Shown: in pieces, positions 42,024 to 54,762 of the stretch
Position numbering within the stretch: position 1 is the first letter of the stretch
Layout: every line of letters begins with the position of its first letter
NCBI GenBank assembly: GCA_039654915.1
Contig: CM077594.1
Coordinates: 90,224,893-90,288,892 of the forward strand
Length of the DNA: 64,000 bases
DNA from: Aquilaria yunnanensis
Lineage: Eukaryota > Streptophyta > Magnoliopsida > Malvales > Thymelaeaceae
Direction: 5' to 3'
Translations under genes and position numbers: made by a program
The notes under the pieces: model-generated
The model's input: the letters and a program-made list of their open reading frames with translations, nothing else
What the model was told of the DNA's origin: nothing
Databases searched by the model: none

Positions 42024-43082
42024 GGGTAAAATCTATATTTAGTCCCCTAACTTTAAAAGTCATCCTAATGTGCTCCATTAACTTTAAAAGTACTGTTAAA
42101 ATCCCAAACTCAACTTTTGTGTCCTATTTTAGTCCTTACCATTAGTTTTGTTGTTATTTGTGATGGAAAATGCCTACATGGCACTCAAACTGACATGTGG
42201 TGTCCTATTTCATAACAATGAATATATTGGAAGAATACAAAATTTTAGGTTAAAATTGACACAAACTAATAATACTAGGGACTTAAATGGATATTAGCCA
42301 ACAATTCATCAAATCTCCACCTACTTCTCAGGCCTTTGACTTTGTCTCCAACCAAACTCTGACTCCGTCTCCGACTGAATACATTTCCGCTTCTCCAATC
42401 AAAATCAAAATCACCGGTTGAATTTCTCCAATCAAGGCCTTTTTTTTTTATTTTTGGTTACTCTCTTCTTCAATTTCCCATAAATTTTATGCCGGAGAAG
42501 ATTTTCAGCCTCTCTTGACCTGGCAGTTGAAATCGGGAGTCCAAAGATTGTAGAGATGGATATATGTTGTAGGTCAAAGTCGAGATCTGGGAAGACGAAC
42601 GCAACCACCTCCACTTTGACTTTAACCGATAAACCGAGTTACCCGGTACTCTTTTCTTCGAGTTCATGGCGTAATAGCTCTACTGGTTACTGACAGAGAG
42701 GACTACAGGGGTATGGGAGATAAAGAGATGTTGGCGGCATGGACGGGGAGACGGAGAGACGGTGAGATGGTGGCAGCGAGGAGATGGAGAGGATGAAAGT
42801 AGGGTTAAACCTTTTAAGTTCCTAAAATTATTCATCTTTGTCAATTTTAGCCCAAGACTTATTATTCTTCCAGTCTTATCACTCATTGCCACATAAAATG
42901 ATGCCATGTGATAATTTGGGTGCCGCGTAGGCAATTTCTTTTCAAAATAAAGCCTAAACTGACGATAAGGATTAAAATATGACATGTGAGTTGAGTTAAA
43001 AAACTTTAATAGTCACTTTTAGAATTAAGGGATCACATTAGGTCAACTCTAAATATTAGGGAACTAAATATGGATTTCATCC
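42024..43082. mobile_element. Mutator-like non-autonomous element with long inverted ends
   Basis: About 270-bp imperfect terminal inverted repeats: the left end 'gggtaaaatctatatttagt' matches the reverse complement of the right end 'actaaatatggatttcatcc', and the similarity continues to about 42300 and 42815. It is flanked by a perfect 10-bp repeat TATTTTAGAC (42014-42023 and 43083-43092), within the 9-11 bp range of Mutator-like elements. The 0.5-kb interior is richer in CT/AG and may hold captured gene fragments, but I recognise none. Confidence 0.8.
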
Positions 43083-43092
43083 TATTTTAGAC

Positions 43093-44008
43093 TGGGACAT
43101 CTTTCCGGCATTGCATACACTAGTCCAAAAAAATAGTGAGACTTTAAGAACTGCCCGTCAAGTTTCCTTATCTGGTCCCAGTGATTTTCTGTTGCTATGA
43201 TGTTTCTTGAAAGAAAATGCCGTGATTGTAGTGTCTCAGTTAGTCACATCCCAAACCCAAACTTGCACTGCCCCCCCATTATATGTACTTTCCAACCCCC
43301 CAACTCAATCCTAAACAGGAGAGAAAGAACACCACCTTGGAGTTTTCCTCCATCCCCTTTTTAGTTTAGTGAAACATACACATCCAGTTGAGTTTTGATT
43401 GAAGTTGTCCCCTAGGTTCACCTCAACCGTCTGCTACGTGCCATGCCACAATTGGCCGTGGGCCACGGCTCCCAATCAACAGTAATATTCGGCACTACAG
43501 ATGGACCCTAACCCATCTGATATGGACCCCATGGATTAGCTGGAAAACCTGTAGTTTCTGCTAAATTACATAGGTCCACCAAGAAGATTATAACACGAAA
43601 CTAAAGATCCTACCTTTGAAAATTAAACCCATTAAGATAAGGTTTAGGGGGCCTCTCACTGATCAGTGTCACTCTTTTACATGTCAATGGAACATGATGG
43701 ACTTTGACTTGACTCGGAGATAATTAAGATCTGATCTACTTCAATGGCTGTAAGATAATTCATAAGTGAAGGAGATCAAATTAGACGCAAATCTGGTTGG
43801 ATTTTGGGGGCCAGTCACCATCTGCACAACTTGTCACCATTTTTTGCAAAATGAATGGAAAATCTGTTATGTTCAAAAAAGGATTATTATGTGGGGTTGG
43901 AGATAAGGTTATTCATGTTTTGATACTACATTTTGAAGCAGGTCTGCTGAAGAAGAGGAAATTAAAATCATACAAGCGTGGCTGAAGTGGTAGGAGGGCC
44001 TCTCGGCG
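43093..44008. other. intergenic region upstream of the DVL-like gene
   Basis: No coding region I can support. It contains a C-rich stretch (43262-43305) and probably the upstream regulatory region of the gene at 44162. Confidence 0.4.
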
Positions 44009-44014
44009 CACGTG
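44009..44014. promoter_or_regulatory. G-box
   Basis: CACGTG, 57 bp upstream of the TATA box of the DVL-like gene. It is a binding site type for plant bHLH and bZIP factors. Assigned by position only. Confidence 0.4.
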
Positions 44015-44070
44015 ATCCTTAGTGTTTGATACTACAGCAAGTGGGCCTTCTTCCCAAGGAGGTGTGTCCC

Positions 44071-44077
44071 TATAAAT
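44071..44077 (+). promoter_or_regulatory. TATA box of the DVL-like gene
   Basis: TATAAAT, 85 bp before the ATG at 44162, which leaves a 5' leader of about 60 bases. Confidence 0.6.
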
Positions 44078-44161
44078 TAGAAGCCTTCTGTCTGGTGGTT
44101 CTTGTGTTTAAGGTATTTTGAGTGGAATTTAATTAGTGAGTGATCTGATTACAGAGAAGAA

Positions 44162-44278
44162 ATGGGAAAGAGGTTTAGCAAGTGGAAGAGAATGTTAAGG
44201 CAGCAGAAAGGGAAGCTCTATATTACGAGGCTCTGCATCACTATGCTTCTCTGTTGGAATAAGTATGATCTTAACTAG
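44162..44278 (+). CDS. DVL: DVL/ROTUNDIFOLIA-like (RTFL) small peptide, 38 aa
   Basis: ATG at 44162, TAG at 44276. The peptide begins 'MGKRFSKWKRMLRQQKGK' and ends 'LYITRLCITMLLCWNKYDLN'. The C-terminal block fits the RTF domain of the DVL/RTFL family, which reads roughly [RK]-x-[RL]-[FY]-I-x-R-x-C-[VI]-x-M-L-x-C-W. The N-terminus is basic, as is usual, and short members of about 40-50 aa exist. These plant peptides associate with the plasma membrane and restrict polar cell proliferation in lateral organs. The gene is intronless, as in the family. Arg is Leu at one family position ('TRLC' where 'RRC' is common). TATA box and G-box lie upstream. It is too short for ordinary gene finding and easily missed. 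Confidence 0.78.
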   Translation: MGKRFSKWKRMLRQQKGKLYITRLCITMLLCWNKYDLN

Positions 44279-46140
44279 TGAATTATTACTTGATCTAGCT
44301 AGGTTTGTCTTGCCTCCTACATGTAGAAGCTACTATTAGATATGTACTGTTATTGTTACCTTCAACACTAATAGTATAGATTCATGTTCTTTCTTGCATG
44401 TTAAGTAGTGCCTCTTGGTTTGTCTTTCCATTTGCTTCCCAATTTTATATGCATCTTTGTAATTATAGACCATGTTCCTATGTACCTTTGTAAAAATGAC
44501 TCTTCGCATTTATCAAATTAGTGTGCGAGCCTACTGTACACACATGTGCATATGTAAGTATATCTTTTCAATTTTAGGCCAATAATACATTTTATCACTT
44601 CTCGAGCATAAGTGCATATTAATATGATTCTAAAAAAGTAGGGGTGTAAAAGTAAAAGTGTAAAAAAATAAGAACATATGCAAAGGTGTGAAAGCAAGAG
44701 CATGGACCAAAAATAAAAAGATTATGTCACCTAGATAAGATTCTGTTCTTGTGCACGCACGATGTATATGCACGTGCATTTGTACACATGCGTGTCTGAA
44801 TTAGATTTTGATATTTCTTCCCCGTTGCATCAACTATTTCTTGAACAAAATGCTAGAAAACAAACAGGAATAAGTAAAAGCGGAAAAACAAACAGGAACG
44901 AGTTAAAAGCCTTCAATATGTATCATATGCTGGCGAAAATCAAGCTGACACATTCCACCAAAACCAGAGCCCTAGAAAATGAAAAACGTATATATGTGTA
45001 CACCGAAGCATGGAAATTGGGAATTTTCCATCCAGATAATTGGTCGATAAGAACAGATTTGAAACATAAACCCAGAAAAACCGGGAGGAGATAGTGGGAC
45101 GTCTGGTAAGCCAATGTAGCACTCGAGTGGACAAATAACTTGAAATACGCTAGAGAAAGTCATTTTCCAGGGTGATTTGGCAGGCAGACAAGCTGATGAG
45201 GCTGCCTTGTCATTTTCGTTTCCTGTGGGACCTTTTACACGTTAAGCCACTACGTATCCTCAACTTCATTATGTATAAGATAACCTCTTTGTTGCTTCAC
45301 CTGCCTTCCATATTTGTAACAGAAGCGACCAACTTCTCCTCCTCCTCCTCCTCCTTCTTCTTCTTCACCGGCTCTTGTGCAAATCCATCATAGTAACCGA
45401 TAACGTTTACATATGGGAAGGCAACACCAACAGGAATTGGAACCTAAAAGGGTTGGCAAGAAGGGGTCATGGAAGAGGTGCTCTAGGCTGGTTAAGGAGC
45501 AGAGAACTCGGGTTTATATCATATGGAGGTGTGCACTTATTCTTCTACGTTGGGACGAGTAACAGAACTCGGGTGTTCAAGGTGTCACCGGCAATCCAGT
45601 AGCAGGTGAATTATTGGGTGCAGGTGGTGGCTTCTAAGCCGCTAAGGGCTAAGAGATGGGCTTGCCTGAAATTTTGCAACTTGTATAAATGTATTGTATT
45701 GCTAGAGATCAGGGTGGCTTTTCTTAGGTTGTCTTTTTTCGTACTTCTCTTTTTCATACTCTTTTGTAAGATAACCGTATGTAGATGCCATAAATTTCAC
45801 TTAGTAGTTATAAACACCAATCAGATACTGATACAAATCAGCTTTTAATCAGTCCCTATTGCTTATTTTCATTATTCGGAAAATAACTAACCCAGCACGA
45901 GTAAGAGCCAAACAAAATGCAAACTTAGAGTTAAGCAAGGGCAACAGAAGGATGGGGGGCTGTCTGGCATGCAAATTTGATTCCTAATCCCGGTTGGCCT
46001 ACCTTTTTAGCTGAAGCAGCCCCAGGAGCTGAGTTTTATTGAAATTTAGCTCATGACCCTGAGCATAAAAATGCTCTTCTGGCACAGGTGAAGGATCAAT
46101 CTTCATGTCAGTTGGTCGGGATCAAAATCAAACGGGTAAC
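44279..46140. other. intergenic region between DVL-like and CNNM genes
   Basis: No gene supported. It holds a TCC/TTC microsatellite (about 45336-45367) and a short two-copy repeat near 46085-46206 ('gatcaatcttcatgtcag' / 'gatgaatcttcgtgccag'). Several open frames of 60-110 codons lack any domain-like sequence. Confidence 0.5.
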
Positions 46141-46146
46141 TTTATT
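46141..46146 (-). terminator. poly(A) signal candidate of the CNNM gene
   Basis: AATAAA on the - strand, about 155 bases after the stop codon. Assigned by motif and distance only. Confidence 0.4.
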
Positions 46147-46299
46147 CTGGTACAGATGAAAGATGAATCTTCGTGCCAGCTCAACAGGATCAAAATCAGA
46201 GGGGTAAATTATTAATTATGTTAGCTAATCTCTTTAGCACTCCTGGGTTGTAGAAGTTTATCCAGATTATGAGCTTGGTTAAATGGCCTCAAATAAGGA

Positions 46300-49200
46300 T
46301 CATGATTGGTTATTGACATGAAGTGTAGCGTCATTTCGGGTTTTAAAAGTCTTCTGGCTATTTAACCTCCGAATTGAGGGCAAGCGTGCCATTGATGAGG
46401 CTGCTGCTGCAGCAGCCACACGAATTCTGCAAGAACAGATGAAATGACATCAATGGTGTGCCTATCAATTACTAGAAAGAACTATTGGGCGTTCACATTA
46501 ATGATGTTGTACCTTTTATGAACATCTACATATTCATCGGTTTCATCTACAATCTCCTCCTGCATCAGTATTAGTAAACTAAGTCAAAAAAAGGAGCAAA
46601 CAAACTGAAAACCAGAATGCGTATCTCACTAACCTGTAGAAGTTCTTCAAACACATCTTCTAAGGTGATTATACCAACTACTTCACCATCCTCAATATCT
46701 TCTGCATGAGATACACTTGCGTGCTTTGAGGCCTTGTCGATGTCAACTGCCACTGCCAGACCTTCTGTCTTGGATAGCAATGGAGTAGTTAGATCGGAGC
46801 TTGCAGCTGAGACTATGTTTTCTTCAGGTTTTTCAGTATTCTTGCCCTTTCCTTTAACCCTCACAACAGCTGCCATATGACTGCTGCCCTTCTGGAACTC
46901 ATTCAGTATATCATAGAGGGGCATGTCAGCTGGAACCCTGGAGAAGTTTTGCACCATCCAGAACAAGTGTTTTTATACCTTTTCAATTGAAGGAGTAGCC
47001 TTAAACCTTTACAACTGTAACCAAACAAACCTTGGAAGTCTTCTTATTGAAACAGCACTAACCCGTGTCTCTGTTTCAGGTCTTACAGTGAGAAGACTTT
47101 TCACCTAATCAAGATCAAGAATATAGAACTCAAATTGCATATATCATACAGGAAATAGCCAAAAAGTTGTGATTGAAAGATACCAGTAGAAGGCCAATGA
47201 CATTTTTTGGGTTCCCAACATAAACAGGGACACGGCTATGACCCCGAGCAAGAATCTTCCCCATTGCCTCCCTGATTTATCATATTAAGGGGTAAAATTT
47301 GGACAGAAGAATAGGCAGATACAGAAGAGATGCAGTGAATATTGCATAATTCCTCAGAAAATAGATGTTATGTAATACATGTTGCAGCAGATTGGATGAG
47401 TGTGCATTCTAAGCCTGATGAAGTATATGCAGAAGAATAGAGGTTCAGTAACTCTATGCAGAAAAATAATGGACACTAAACTAACGGAGATAAAGAACAA
47501 GTTTCAATAGCCTAGCAAGCAATGAGAAGTCTATTTAAACCTTTTTAGATAGCTGAGATCAGTTATACTTACCAATCTAAAATTGAATTCGCATCTAAGG
47601 AGAATGTTGATTCTATGGGCGTCATAGCCTCCTGAGCAGTCTATTTGGACAAGCAAAAGAAGCAGGAAAAGCATTTTTAAGATACTGACAAGGTAAGAAC
47701 AAAGAGCTGTGTACAGGAGTCCATACCCTAAAGGTCATTCAGCCACTCATGTGGTTTTCTAAATAGGCCTTTTTTATTTGCAGCAGAACTTAAATGGTAA
47801 ATGGTGTAAAGCAGAAGAATATCAGAAATGCCAGTGATCAGTTCATACCTTTTCTGTCAAATCTAGAGCTCCACTTATAATGGTTGTCTCATCATGAGTT
47901 AGGTCACCTCCCTTCCCAGCCTAAGTAATTTACAGACAAAAAAGAACAAGAAAAAGGACCATGAAGGATGAGCAAGCATGATTTAGTTGGTCTTGAAGTT
48001 CAGAAATTCTTAACCAGCATGCACTAATTTTCCTATTCGGCAACATCTTATGATCATTGACCCAAAACATATTTCCTGCACCTCTCGGCTGTGTATGGAG
48101 ACTAGGGCTTTTAATTGAGCCCGCCTAAATAATGCCTCGTTGTGTCCCAACAAACAGTCTAGAACCTGAAAAACACAGTTACCAATTAGCACAATTGTCT
48201 AACAAGCATACACTTCACTTTTCTGGAATTATATGATAATGTCCATCATCGGAGTAGTTTGGAATAGAAAAAAAATATTGGCAATGTAGTGAATAAGGAA
48301 AAGCTTATCTTAACAGTGTCTAGTTAGCATTCATTTCACAGCATGAGATGGAGAATTCCTAGGTCCACCTAGGTGGGTGTACACCAAAATAAAAGGTTCA
48401 AAATGAAGGATCAGAGAAAAGAGTTTTAGGATCGGACAATCGTAACCTTGAATATGACATTGTGTAGTTGTGTTTTACTTATCCATTAGGGTTATGATTG
48501 TCCAATCATAGAATTATATTATTTGATTTTGGGTTACTATTGTCTGAATATGCTAACTTAACTGTATATGTCCACCAGGATGGACACAATGCTATCTCAC
48601 ACGAAACCGATAGGAAATTGTGATTCCTTAAAATTGATTTTACAACAGAGAACGTACAGAAAACACTACAGACTTTCTAATGAAGCGCATCTGAAACTAC
48701 CTTCCCGACAGGGTAAGCTATTGGATAGCAGATAAACATTAGAAGCCGTACAAGGAATACGAGATTGGCACCAATAGCAAGTCCATATCTACTACATATA
48801 GATTGTGGGATGACCTGAAAAGCAGCAGGGTCAATCCATCTGAACAACTGAAGTTGCAATCCTCCCAGCCAAATAAGCGTTAGGATTGACAGGAGAACCA
48901 AAAAAAAAAAAAAAGCAAAAACCAAATGTACCTCCCCAAAAAATAAAACGAAAGTCACGGACAGTATGATAGCAACATAAGGATTGAACATCTTATCCAG
49001 GTATATTGGAAGTGCCTGCAGATGAGTAATGGAGTTCAACAATTTTAATGAATTTCAAACTAATAAGTGGATTATTTTAATGAATTTCTAACTAATAAGT
49101 AGACTATAATCTAAGAAGCAAATGCAGAACAATCTAGAAGCCCCCAATTGGCTTAAAAATGTTCCAGTAATGGAGAAACGCGATGGCCATTACTCTTGCT

Positions 49201-49827
49201 TCTCCAGGAAGCAGTTCAAGTCTACCCAATTGCTAGTATATGTAGCAATCTGTTAGTACCATGAAACATTCTACATTAGTTAACCCATTTGAATCCAACT
49301 AATTTGTTCAGGAAAACTGCGTAATCTGTCATTCGACTTTCAGGTTAGTCATGTCAGTACTTGAGTCAGATTACAGATGCATGAATTTTTCAGGATTGCG
49401 ACGCCTACCTCCATGGCACCAGCATTGCAGAGAAGCAGAGTCACCAGAAGCTGATGCTGCTTTTGGACCACGGGAAGGATCGCAGCTACATGCATTAACA
49501 ACAAAAAGAACAAACCGGATCAAAAAAGATCTAATCGGACGAAATGAAGCAACTGCACTAAGGAGAGGCGAAATTGTCACCTGCTTGCCTCTTCTCGGTG
49601 GGCGTTCCGCTGCGCTCCAGAATTTCTAGATCGACGAGGCCGAGCGACATGAGGCCGAGAGTGAGGCCGGACATGATCCCGGCGAACAGGACGAGGACGC
49701 AGGAGACGCCGCCGTAGATGCACCACTGCAAAGATCCGACCGGAAGTCCTTCGTGACCCAAGGTCATCTTCATCGTCGTCGACGATAACATCCCCGCGGC
49801 TCCGACGGCATTATTTATTAATTCCAT
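46300..49827 (-). CDS. CNNM/DUF21 transmembrane protein with CBS pair, 12 exons, 461 aa
   Basis: Exons on the - strand: 49827-49581, 49485-49409, 49015-48932, 48814-48701, 48165-48082, 47920-47849, 47640-47573, 47271-47184, 47104-47031, 46937-46634, 46559-46513, 46426-46300. Every intron is GT-AG and the phases join to 1386 bp with no stop, so the gene looks functional. The N-terminal DUF21 part has three hydrophobic segments ('CVLVLFAGIMSGLTLGLMSL', 'YVAIILSVTFVLFFGEV', 'LVFLVRLLMFICYPIAYPV'). A CBS pair follows ('AMTPIESTFSLDAN', 'ARGHSRVPVY', 'GSSHMAAVV', 'GIITLEDVFEELL'), with a variable loop inside and a 'VAAAAAASSMARLPS' tail. Plant relatives are annotated as CBSDUF proteins; animal CNNM and bacterial CorC relatives act in magnesium transport, so a membrane ion-transport role is likely but unproven. 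The ATG matches the family start (M-x-L-I-N). Confidence 0.92.
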
Positions 49828-52269
49828 GTTAAATTGCCGGTTAAGTTTTCCTCTGTATCGCCGATCCTGATTCGATCCCGTGACCTGGTACGAGGTAACC
49901 AACCAACCGTCCGTCAGGAGTTGGTGGAGATTGAGAAGCACCGAGTTTTTAAAATTTTGGGCTTCGCCAGTCCCCGTGCGCCTAAATTCTGTAATACTCA
50001 CTCGATTTTTTTATCTCTTGACTTGTTCAGTGTTTGCTCTGGTCAAACATGGATGCCGACCACGTGGCCTTATCAGAGTGAATGCCGCCAAATAAGCGTT
50101 TTGCCACAAAGTCTACAAATTGCGGCTTATTAGCCTTAACCGCTTTCCTTTTTTTTTACTTTCTTTTTTCTTTTTTTTGAGCCAACACAACGTTCCAGGA
50201 TCTTAGAGATGCTTCATTCACGATCAACCCACTAAGGCCTGGATTGGCCCAATAAAGAAAGTAGGCATTGGACTTAGGTCCATGAGCGCAAATGTTTTTC
50301 ACCATTTTATTACTACCATACGTAATCAATACAAAAGTAATAGTCCTCACCTATCGCAAAAGATGACCCATTTGATTTTTTACAAAGTTCGGGGATGGAT
50401 ATATATTATTTGTTATAGGGTTATTGGACCTCACTAAAATATTAAATTTTTCTACTAGATGATAGGTATATTCTAGTAGAATCGCACTGAAATTTGTAAG
50501 AGGAACGCCTAGCCTCCCACTCAATAAAAAAATATACAAGGAACTCTCTTACATTATAAAATAATTCAAATAAATTTTTTATATACAAATAAAAATATAA
50601 TGAAGATTAAAAAGTAAAACAACCCAAATAATTTGCTGCCAAATCAAATTTTTATATTATATATAAATAAAACAAAAATTCTGGCATTTGTTACCTAATT
50701 AACTAAAACCTTCATTTGTCTCTAAACACCAGTCCATTTACCAGTTACCACAGAGCCAAATAAAGTTCCAGGCAGCTCGGGCTCCTCTCCTTCAAAACCC
50801 TATACTTATTTTTTAAAAAAACATTTAGATTCTGACTACCAAAACAAAAACTAAAATCTCCATCCACTTTTTAGCTAGCCATTTCCCAATCTCGTGTCCT
50901 CCTCCCCCCGATCCCCTACCCTACCTCTTCAATACCCGAATCTCGGGTATTATAATTATTTTTGCCTCAAATTTGTCTTCTTCTACATCAAGTCTCCAAT
51001 CAAGATTTTATAGTCGTTTACTATTTTACCTCAAATTTAAAATTTGTACAATACATTTTTCATTACTATTTTACTATTATATCTGTGAATTGCTACAGTA
51101 ACCATTGAGTGAGCTTTTTCAGCAATGACGTTTTGAAAACAAAAAACCAATTTATGAAATAAGATAGGTGATGAGTGATTAAGTGATTCCTTATACTGAA
51201 AAGGACCTTTTTTTATAGTATTAATAATGATGAGATCGTAAAATATTTTTAAAAAATGAAGGTCATCGAGGTGAATTGTAAATTTTATTTCTAGTTTATG
51301 GATGATCAAACAAACATTTTTTTATTTAAATATTTAATTTTATTATATATTCATATTTTTATTGGACCACATAATTAAAAAATTCATAAATCCTTTTTAA
51401 TGAAATGAAGACAATTAATTTGATATTTCCAAAAAATGAATAAGGACCAAGTATTTTGAGACAAGGTAGTGGTATATAAAATTTATTGCATGCTCAACTC
51501 GTCCTTCATGTGCTTCTTGCAACAGTCTTTAATACCGCGGTATATTGCGATATAACACTTACCGTAGTTAAATAGTATACGATACCAATATTTTTATGTT
51601 TTGTTATTTTTTCAGTCAAAATACAAAGGTATATTGTGATATTTTACGATATTTTGTATACTGGTTATTTTTTATGTACATTTTGCTAGAATACCACAGT
51701 ATACCACAAAATATTGCATGGTACGTATTGTGGTATCCCATTTTTTACAGGGCATATATGAGATACTTTTTTGTCATTCTACATCAAAATATCATACATA
51801 AATATGTAAAACAGTAAAATATAATTAATATACATATTTTAACATAAATATTTAGTTTTATTTTTTATTATTTTTTCTTAAAGATTGACAGTCATTGAAG
51901 AGAAAGATAATTTGAGCCACATAGGAACTCAATATGATATAAGGAAATATGTTGTTAATTCTTTTTTTTTTTCATATATCAATAAATTAGATTTTTTTTG
52001 CTAAGTAATATTTATTGTGCTCTATATATAACATTTTTTGTGTATTTTGTATGAAACAATATCGTCTTTCATATATATTTTATTTATATTTGATAAATTA
52101 CGATGAGCAAAGTTAGAATACATATAAAAAGGTAAAGAAATTTTAATTACTTTATTTCATCTTTTTTTTTTTTTTGTGAAAACCGTTACAATAACAGTAT
52201 GCGATACAAAATAGCTTAAAATTTTGAAATGCGGCATATCAAGCGGTTTTAGTATTTAATACTTCTCTT
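49828..52269. other. upstream region of the CNNM gene and AT-rich intergenic DNA
   Basis: The first 300 bp are relatively GC-rich and probably hold the promoter and 5' leader; no clear TATA box was seen. From about 50150 the sequence is AT-rich with no supported gene. A T-rich region with degenerate 'atattgtggtat' type repeats lies at 51530-51740. Confidence 0.5.
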
Positions 52270-52670
52270 CTTACAAATTGAATGCAGATGGTTCTTATTA
52301 AAAAGAACCCAGATGTGACAGGAGCTGGATGGCCGATTAGAAACAGCCTTTAGACAAATTGGTGGTTGCCTTAGTAAAAGGAAGGGCTCAAATTAGCCCT
52401 CAAATTTAGGCCGCCCTCTTTGCAGAGATGGATTCTCAAATAATTACACATTCGATGAATTCATCTCTACAAGTTAGTGTTAAACTAACTCCTCTCCCAG
52501 AAGAATATAGGTAACTGACTAATAATGTTGGTATAAGTCATCAATCTATACGACTGTACACCGCCTCTCAATAGAGGAATCGAGCAGCTTATTTGCTGGC
52601 AAAATGGGGGCAACAATTCAAGAATTGGGCACCAAGGTTTTTAACCCACTGTCCTCTTTTTCTAACCAAT
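52270..52670 (+). pseudogene. LINE RNase H domain remnant
   Basis: Broken + strand translation with 'LNADGSY' near 52280 and 'NRAAYLLAKWG' near 52575. These correspond to the start (N-x-D-G-S) and end (N-x-x-A-D-x-L-A-x-x-G) of the RNase H domain at the tail of plant L1-type LINEs. Stops in all frames. Confidence 0.45.
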
Positions 52671-52829
52671 TTAATGTTTGACGATGCTAGATGAACTATT
52701 ACTCATCGCTTTTGTAATCATTAATATTTTGAGTCTGACAGAGTGATAATTTCTGTAATTTTTTTTAAAATATTTTAATAGATAATGATAGGACACAATA
52801 TTGAATACAAGATCCAATAATTAAATAAT

Positions 52830-53080
52830 GGGTAAATTACATGAAATATCCTCAAACTATGCTCTATGTTGCACTTTTTTTTTCTAGAAACTACAAAATG
52901 TTGCAGGAATGATTCTAAACTCTCGCTAATGATGCACGGATAATCATAATCGGCCTTTAAAATTCTCCATCAATTACTTTTGCAGGCGGCAGTGTAGGGA
53001 AATTTGACAGTTTTTGTCCCTATAATATTCTATGCAGCAAAATACTCCTTAAACTAAAAAATGTACAAATTCCTCCTTAA
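52830..53080. repeat. left arm of a large inverted repeat
   Basis: Matches the reverse complement of 59150-59362. Shared blocks include 'aaatta/gacatgaaat', 'tgtgttgcac'-like, 'aaactacaaaa' and 'gcagcaaaatactcctta'-like segments in the same order. The arms are about 6.1 kb apart. Confidence 0.6.
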
Positions 53081-53959
53081 ACAATGATTTTGTAGTTCTC
53101 TATTTTTTTTTCTGGGTCTCTCTGCATCAATATTGACCAAATCAAGAGAAACTAGGTAGCCATGGTCATGAACATATTTTCTTTAGCATTTCTTTCTAAT
53201 CTATGACGTATGAATTATAAGTTTACGGAGTATACCTAATTAATTTACTAATAGCATGTAAGTTTAAAAATCTAACTAGAATTTAGGACGACAAAAAATA
53301 AAGCATTTTGTAAACAATTTAAGATGGTGGGAATAGTATCAAGTCAGAACAAAAATTCAAAATTCTTGAGGTAATGATTCCTTTGACTTTCTTCAATTTC
53401 ATTGTCCATTTTTTAAATAGCACTATTTTTCATTTTAATTTTTTTCAATATTTTACACTCTATGATGTCATCCATATTAATTTTTTTTGGTAATCAGAAA
53501 CACAAGATAAGGCTAAGAAATAATAGAGGAAGTGAGTTGATGGAAAAGAATGACTTTCCGCCCAGGCACGCCAAAGATCGAACAGTGCTGCATAGATTCA
53601 AAGACATTACTAATCTGGTGAATAAGCTGGTGAAGCCTCACAGGAATTGATAGATTGCCCAATATTACCTGTAGAGCCTATGAACAATCCATTAGTATAA
53701 TTATTGTTCTCAAGTCTTGATTCTCTATAAAAGAAATAGCTCCAAAAATAGTAGAAAGTTCACCTTTTGATGTCGATTTACTTTAAGGGATTAGAATTCC
53801 TTGTTGGTGTCTATGAGGAGCGTTGATACTCAACCACACCTAAGCAGTTGCACCTGACCTGATGATCAATACCAGCCCCATTAGTCACAAAAATTTCTAG
53901 GTGCAAAGACTCAAACAGCTTTTAATGTTATCCCTAAGATTGACACAAGGAAGGCGGAG
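53081..53959. other. intergenic, no gene supported
   Basis: AT-rich, with one open frame of 62 codons (53462-53650) that I do not recognise and consider chance. It may include the decayed 3' part of the neighbouring LINE. Confidence 0.4.
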
Positions 53960-54757
53960 GATCATGAAGGAAGTAAGAGTATTTTCATCGAAAGTCATCC
54001 TCCATCAATAACTGTAGGAACAGATCATCTCATTTAGAGATAACAAAAGAGGTATGAAAAAAAGCATTCCTAAATGTGCATTCATTTTGACCGAGCCAGA
54101 TAATCCATAAAGTGGCTATAAGAAATCAAAACTAATCCTAAGGCCAAAACTTTTGATAAGAAAGGATGAAAGCCAACCATTCTTCAAAGGAGTTACAGAT
54201 GGTAGGCAAAGGGTGAGAATAAAAGGTTCCCCATAAAACCTGTGATCTCAGACATTCACAGAAAAGGTGAAACACAGTTTCTAGAGCTATGTTGCAATGT
54301 AGGCACAAAGAGCCCATAAAACCACCACAAAATTGCAATATTGGATCTGATTGGTAAAGCTTGTGACAGGCATTTCTATAAGAATATTTTAAACTTCTGA
54401 GGTATTGAAGAAGCCCATATACCCTTTAGGGTCGTAGTAAAATATGGGTGAGTCAACCAACTAATAGATTTACATACCACATATAATGACATGGCTGATT
54501 GATTTTGCAAGTCCAGATTGTATCCCTGTTTTACCGTAAAAGATCCAGAATCATTGCCTAACAACACAATAAGATCCCATATATCAAATGGGTACGGGGG
54601 AGTCATTATTATTCTAAATCAACAACTGAAGGGGGAAACAAAAGCTGGAGTTGCAGTTGATTCAAACATTGCCTTTATCGATCATATAAATTTGAAACGC
54701 AAAGCGTGCGATCTTTATTGTTATAGCCCTCTTAGTAGAAAGCTAGGTGAGCAAAGT
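53960..54757 (-). pseudogene. LINE (L1-type) remnant, zinc-binding RT-associated domain
   Basis: The - strand reads 'PYPFDIWDLIVLLGNDSGSF' followed by 'TVKQGYNL' and 'WASSIPQKFKIFL' (54606-54376), then 'GSLCLHCNIALETVFHLFCE' with 'CLRSQVLW' (54338-54138). This is the zf-RVT pattern (W-x-x-x-P-x-K-x-x-x-F, C-x-x-C, E-T-x-x-H-x-x-x-C) downstream of RT in plant LINEs. It is broken by stops and joins the RT part at 57527-58200 across an insertion. Confidence 0.75.
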
Positions 54758-54762
54758 AAGTT

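Noticed and set aside
53462..53650. 62-codon frame as a small gene
   Set aside because: No recognisable domain, promoter or conservation evidence; it is in transposon-rich sequence.
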